From assembly GCA_017309115.1 (NCBI GenBank), contig JAFLEF010000061.1:1-42402 (forward strand): a DNA stretch of 42,402 nucleotides, in the 5' to 3' direction. Positions 41,168 to 42,402 of this stretch are shown here, one piece after another. This DNA is from Verrucomicrobiota bacterium (GTDB lineage Bacteria; Verrucomicrobiota; Verrucomicrobiia; Limisphaerales; UBA9464). The first letter of the stretch is position 1; every line of letters begins with the position of its first letter. Below the pieces are notes generated by a model. It ran no database searches and was not told the origin of the DNA. It worked only from the letters and a program-made list of their open reading frames with translations. The position numbers and the translations under genes were made by a program.

Positions 41168-41314
41168 ATGCTTCATACCCTAGAACACCCGTTTACAACC
41201 TATGCCAGCTGCGGTAAGAAAAATCCTCAGGCAGAGGCCATTTCGGTGAATCAACTGTTCAAGCCCGAGAGCACGGACTGGAAAGGCACTCCTTCAGATG
41301 ACCACGCCGCCTAA
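41168..41314 (+). CDS. Small ORF (48 aa) ending inside the attC-like site
   Basis: The frame runs from the ATG at 41168 to a TAA whose bases form part of the GCCTAAC box at 41309-41315, as is common for genes in integron cassettes. The product begins MLHTLEHPFTTYASCGKK and ends GTPSDDHAA; it has no recognisable domain. It could be a true tiny gene or the 3' end of a cassette gene cut by the adjacent repeat. An in-frame TGA just upstream (41162-41164) prevents extension. Confidence 0.35.
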   Translation: MLHTLEHPFTTYASCGKKNPQAEAISVNQLFKPESTDWKGTPSDDHAA

Positions 41315-41424
41315 CACAAGATCGCTCCACACAAACCACCGCTCGTCGTTTCGAGTTCGGGCCCGCCCAACCGCCGGACGCGGGATTCGCTGCGCGCGTC
41401 CGGATTTGGAGGCGATCGTTGGGC
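41309..41424 (+). other. Integron attC-like recombination site
   Basis: The 116-bp segment starts with GCCTAAC (RYYYAAC-type box, 41309-41315) and ends with GTTGGGC (GTTRRRY-type box, 41418-41424). Just inside these, GATCGCTCCA (41320-41329) pairs with TGGAGGCGATC (41407-41417) except for one extra G, the unpaired-base feature integron integrases use to choose the strand. The interior contains a CCGGACGCG/CGCGTCCGG 9-bp stem. An upstream small ORF ends inside the first box, and a downstream gene starts 17 bases after the second. No integrase gene is in the window. Confidence 0.6.
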
Positions 41425-41440
41425 GCCAAACCAATCCTGT

Positions 41441-41746
41441 GTGATCACCTGTTCCAAATGTAGGAGAGCCTACGAAGCTGACTACGCCAGCGGCTACCCC
41501 GGACATGTGGACGCCCCTGGTTCGTACGTTGCCAAGGCGATACTCTTTGGATTGATCGCTGCTGTTTGCGGAGTGACAGCCATCTTTGCTTTTCATCGGC
41601 CTCTGGGTGCTGTGGCTTTGGCCTTCTTGATTGGAGCCCTGATCTCCCTCGCATACATTCCGGAAGCGCTGAGGGAATGTGAGCACAACGGTGGAGCCGT
41701 ATGTCCATCTTGCGGGCACAGAAATGAGGTGAAGTGGAATTCGTAA
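41441..41746 (+). CDS. Small zinc-ribbon membrane protein
   Basis: The 101-residue protein starts at GTG 41441, 17 bases after the attC-like core. An N-terminal CSKC and a C-terminal CPSC pair (ITCSKCRR and AVCPSCGHRN) flank two hydrophobic helices (about residues 29-48 and 55-72), so both cysteine pairs would lie on the same side of the membrane and could bind one zinc ion together. I recognise no family. It may be the first gene of an integron cassette; a hairpin terminator follows 58 bases after its stop. The next gene has a similar combination of zinc-ribbon cysteines and two helices. Confidence 0.65.
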   Translation: MITCSKCRRAYEADYASGYPGHVDAPGSYVAKAILFGLIAAVCGVTAIFAFHRPLGAVALAFLIGALISLAYIPEALRECEHNGGAVCPSCGHRNEVKWNS

Positions 41747-41804
41747 CGGACAATAGCCAAGGCTCCTGCAGTGAACGCGCCGATTCTACTGTGGTTTTGG
41801 ATCG

Positions 41805-41829
41805 AACACGCTTAGCTCCGCGTGTTTTT
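41805..41829 (+). terminator. Rho-independent-like terminator
   Basis: AACACGC and GCGTGTT form a perfect 7-bp stem around an 8-base loop, ending in five consecutive T residues. It lies 58 bases after the zinc-ribbon gene stop, in the right place and orientation. Confidence 0.5.
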
Positions 41830-41863
41830 GCAGCGACGCTCGGGGGTGAATTTGGAACGAATC

Positions 41864-42268
41864 ATGGCACTTTCACCCAGACAAGCCATCTACCGGGAGA
41901 TGTTGCATTGGTCGTTTCGAAGTCGGGAGCGCCAGTCCGCGATTCCAGCGGCGATCGTTCGCATGAAGACCTACGCGTGCCTTAACTGCGGACGAGGCTT
42001 GGAGTCAGGGGAGTTTGCTCCCCCAAGCGACCGTGGGTCGCTGTACCCCCGCTGCCCCGCATGTGGCTCACCGATTTCCGCTTCTGGCACTGTGTTCATG
42101 GTCGCGGGAGTGCTGTGGGCACTAATCTGCTTCCTCTTCCCGGGAGGCGAGGCGGAGTTCGCGGCGCTTGTGGGCGGCGGAGCGCTGGCGGCGTTGGGCG
42201 CGACCCGTCTTATGGGCCAGTTTCGAGCAGGCCGGCGTTGGAAATGCGATCGAGCCTCCTCACCGTAG
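41864..42268 (+). CDS. Zinc-ribbon and two-helix membrane protein
   Basis: From the ATG at 41864 the protein has 134 residues; an ATG at 41963 (MKTYACLNCGRG) would give 101 residues and put the zinc ribbon at the very N-terminus, as in the neighbouring gene. A start upstream of 41864 would overlap the terminator and is unlikely. The CLNC and CPAC pairs can bind zinc, and two hydrophobic segments follow (TVFMVAGVLWALICFLFP, then an Ala/Gly-rich one). The extra N-terminal part (ALSPRQAIYREMLHWS) may be a remnant of other coding sequence. Function unknown; resemblance to the preceding gene is in architecture rather than obvious sequence identity. Confidence 0.6.
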   Translation: MALSPRQAIYREMLHWSFRSRERQSAIPAAIVRMKTYACLNCGRGLESGEFAPPSDRGSLYPRCPACGSPISASGTVFMVAGVLWALICFLFPGGEAEFAALVGGGALAALGATRLMGQFRAGRRWKCDRASSP

Positions 42269-42273
42269 AGGAA

Positions 42274-42375
42274 GGTGAATCTGGAAAACATGAAAACAGG
42301 AAAGGGAACGAGCGAGGGAAAACGTGGGAGGGGATATTTGGAGAGATGGTGAAGGGGTCGCGAAGCGTTTATAGA
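42274..42375 (+). repeat. Dispersed repeat R1, copy d
   Basis: The copy starts TCTGGAAAACATGAAAACAGG and reaches GTCGCGAAGCGTTT, matching 41007-41110 over most of its length, then diverges before the hairpin. It follows directly after the second zinc-ribbon gene, so the two R1 copies bracket the attC-like site and the zinc-ribbon genes. Confidence 0.8.
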
Positions 42376-42402
42376 GGTAGGAATGGGGGATTGACCCCAC
42401 CC

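Overview
The window is about 42 kb of GC-rich DNA whose gene content points to a member of the Verrucomicrobiota, probably the Pedosphaera/Limisphaerales side of the phylum (inference from gene families, not from a marker gene). The pointers are two giant PVC-type haem-binding dehydrogenases, a prepilin-like protein with a C-terminal VDGH motif, a secreted sulfatase with dockerin-like repeats, a sigma factor of the Rhodopirellula/Verrucomicrobium ECF type with a FecR partner, a glycine-rich secreted protein, and extracytoplasmic domains ending in a 'YR(I/L)' motif. No rRNA, tRNA, CRISPR array, transposase or phage gene was seen.

Layout. Positions 1-3717 hold a small membrane protein, rsmH (minus strand) and a membrane-anchored unknown, separated by repeat-rich spacers. 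Positions 3718-7162 (minus) encode a prepilin-like protein and a multidomain sulfatase. Positions 7555-9653 (plus) hold two RlaP-like nucleotidyltransferases separated by two 107-bp palindrome-ended elements. Positions 9766-13650 hold a flavocytochrome c sulfide dehydrogenase-like pair (minus) divergent from a two-component system (plus). Positions 13775-20717 (plus) encode a nitrilase-family amidohydrolase, an S9-like peptidase whose catalytic Asp appears replaced, and a 1303-residue dehydrogenase/cytochrome c/DUF6807-like fusion. Three tandem 107-bp elements follow, then a CPA2 cation/proton antiporter (minus).

Positions 23822-40822 are mostly plus-strand genes for very large exported proteins. 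They include a 1497-residue adhesin-like protein with a four-fold 24-residue C-terminal repeat and a glycine-rich secreted protein (called X). Next comes a self-contained module of an ECF sigma factor, a FecR/CBM9-like transmembrane protein and a 1187-residue FlgD-Ig/propeller/PA14/LamG protein. The region closes with a mutarotase-like secreted protein (called Y) translationally coupled to a second PVC-type dehydrogenase. The ECF module is bracketed by two reciprocally truncated copies of the X-Y junction and by a broken FG-GAP (CRTAC1-like) fragment, so it looks inserted into, or trapped within, a duplicated locus.

The right end (40823-42402) carries more dispersed repeats and a 116-bp sequence with the layout of an integron attC site. 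A zinc-ribbon membrane protein gene starts 17 bases after it, and a second gene of similar design follows. Functionally the window looks like accessory genome for polysaccharide breakdown and envelope redox chemistry (sulfatase, sugar-binding modules, haem dehydrogenases, surface proteins), interleaved with at least four kinds of short palindromic or dispersed intergenic repeat.
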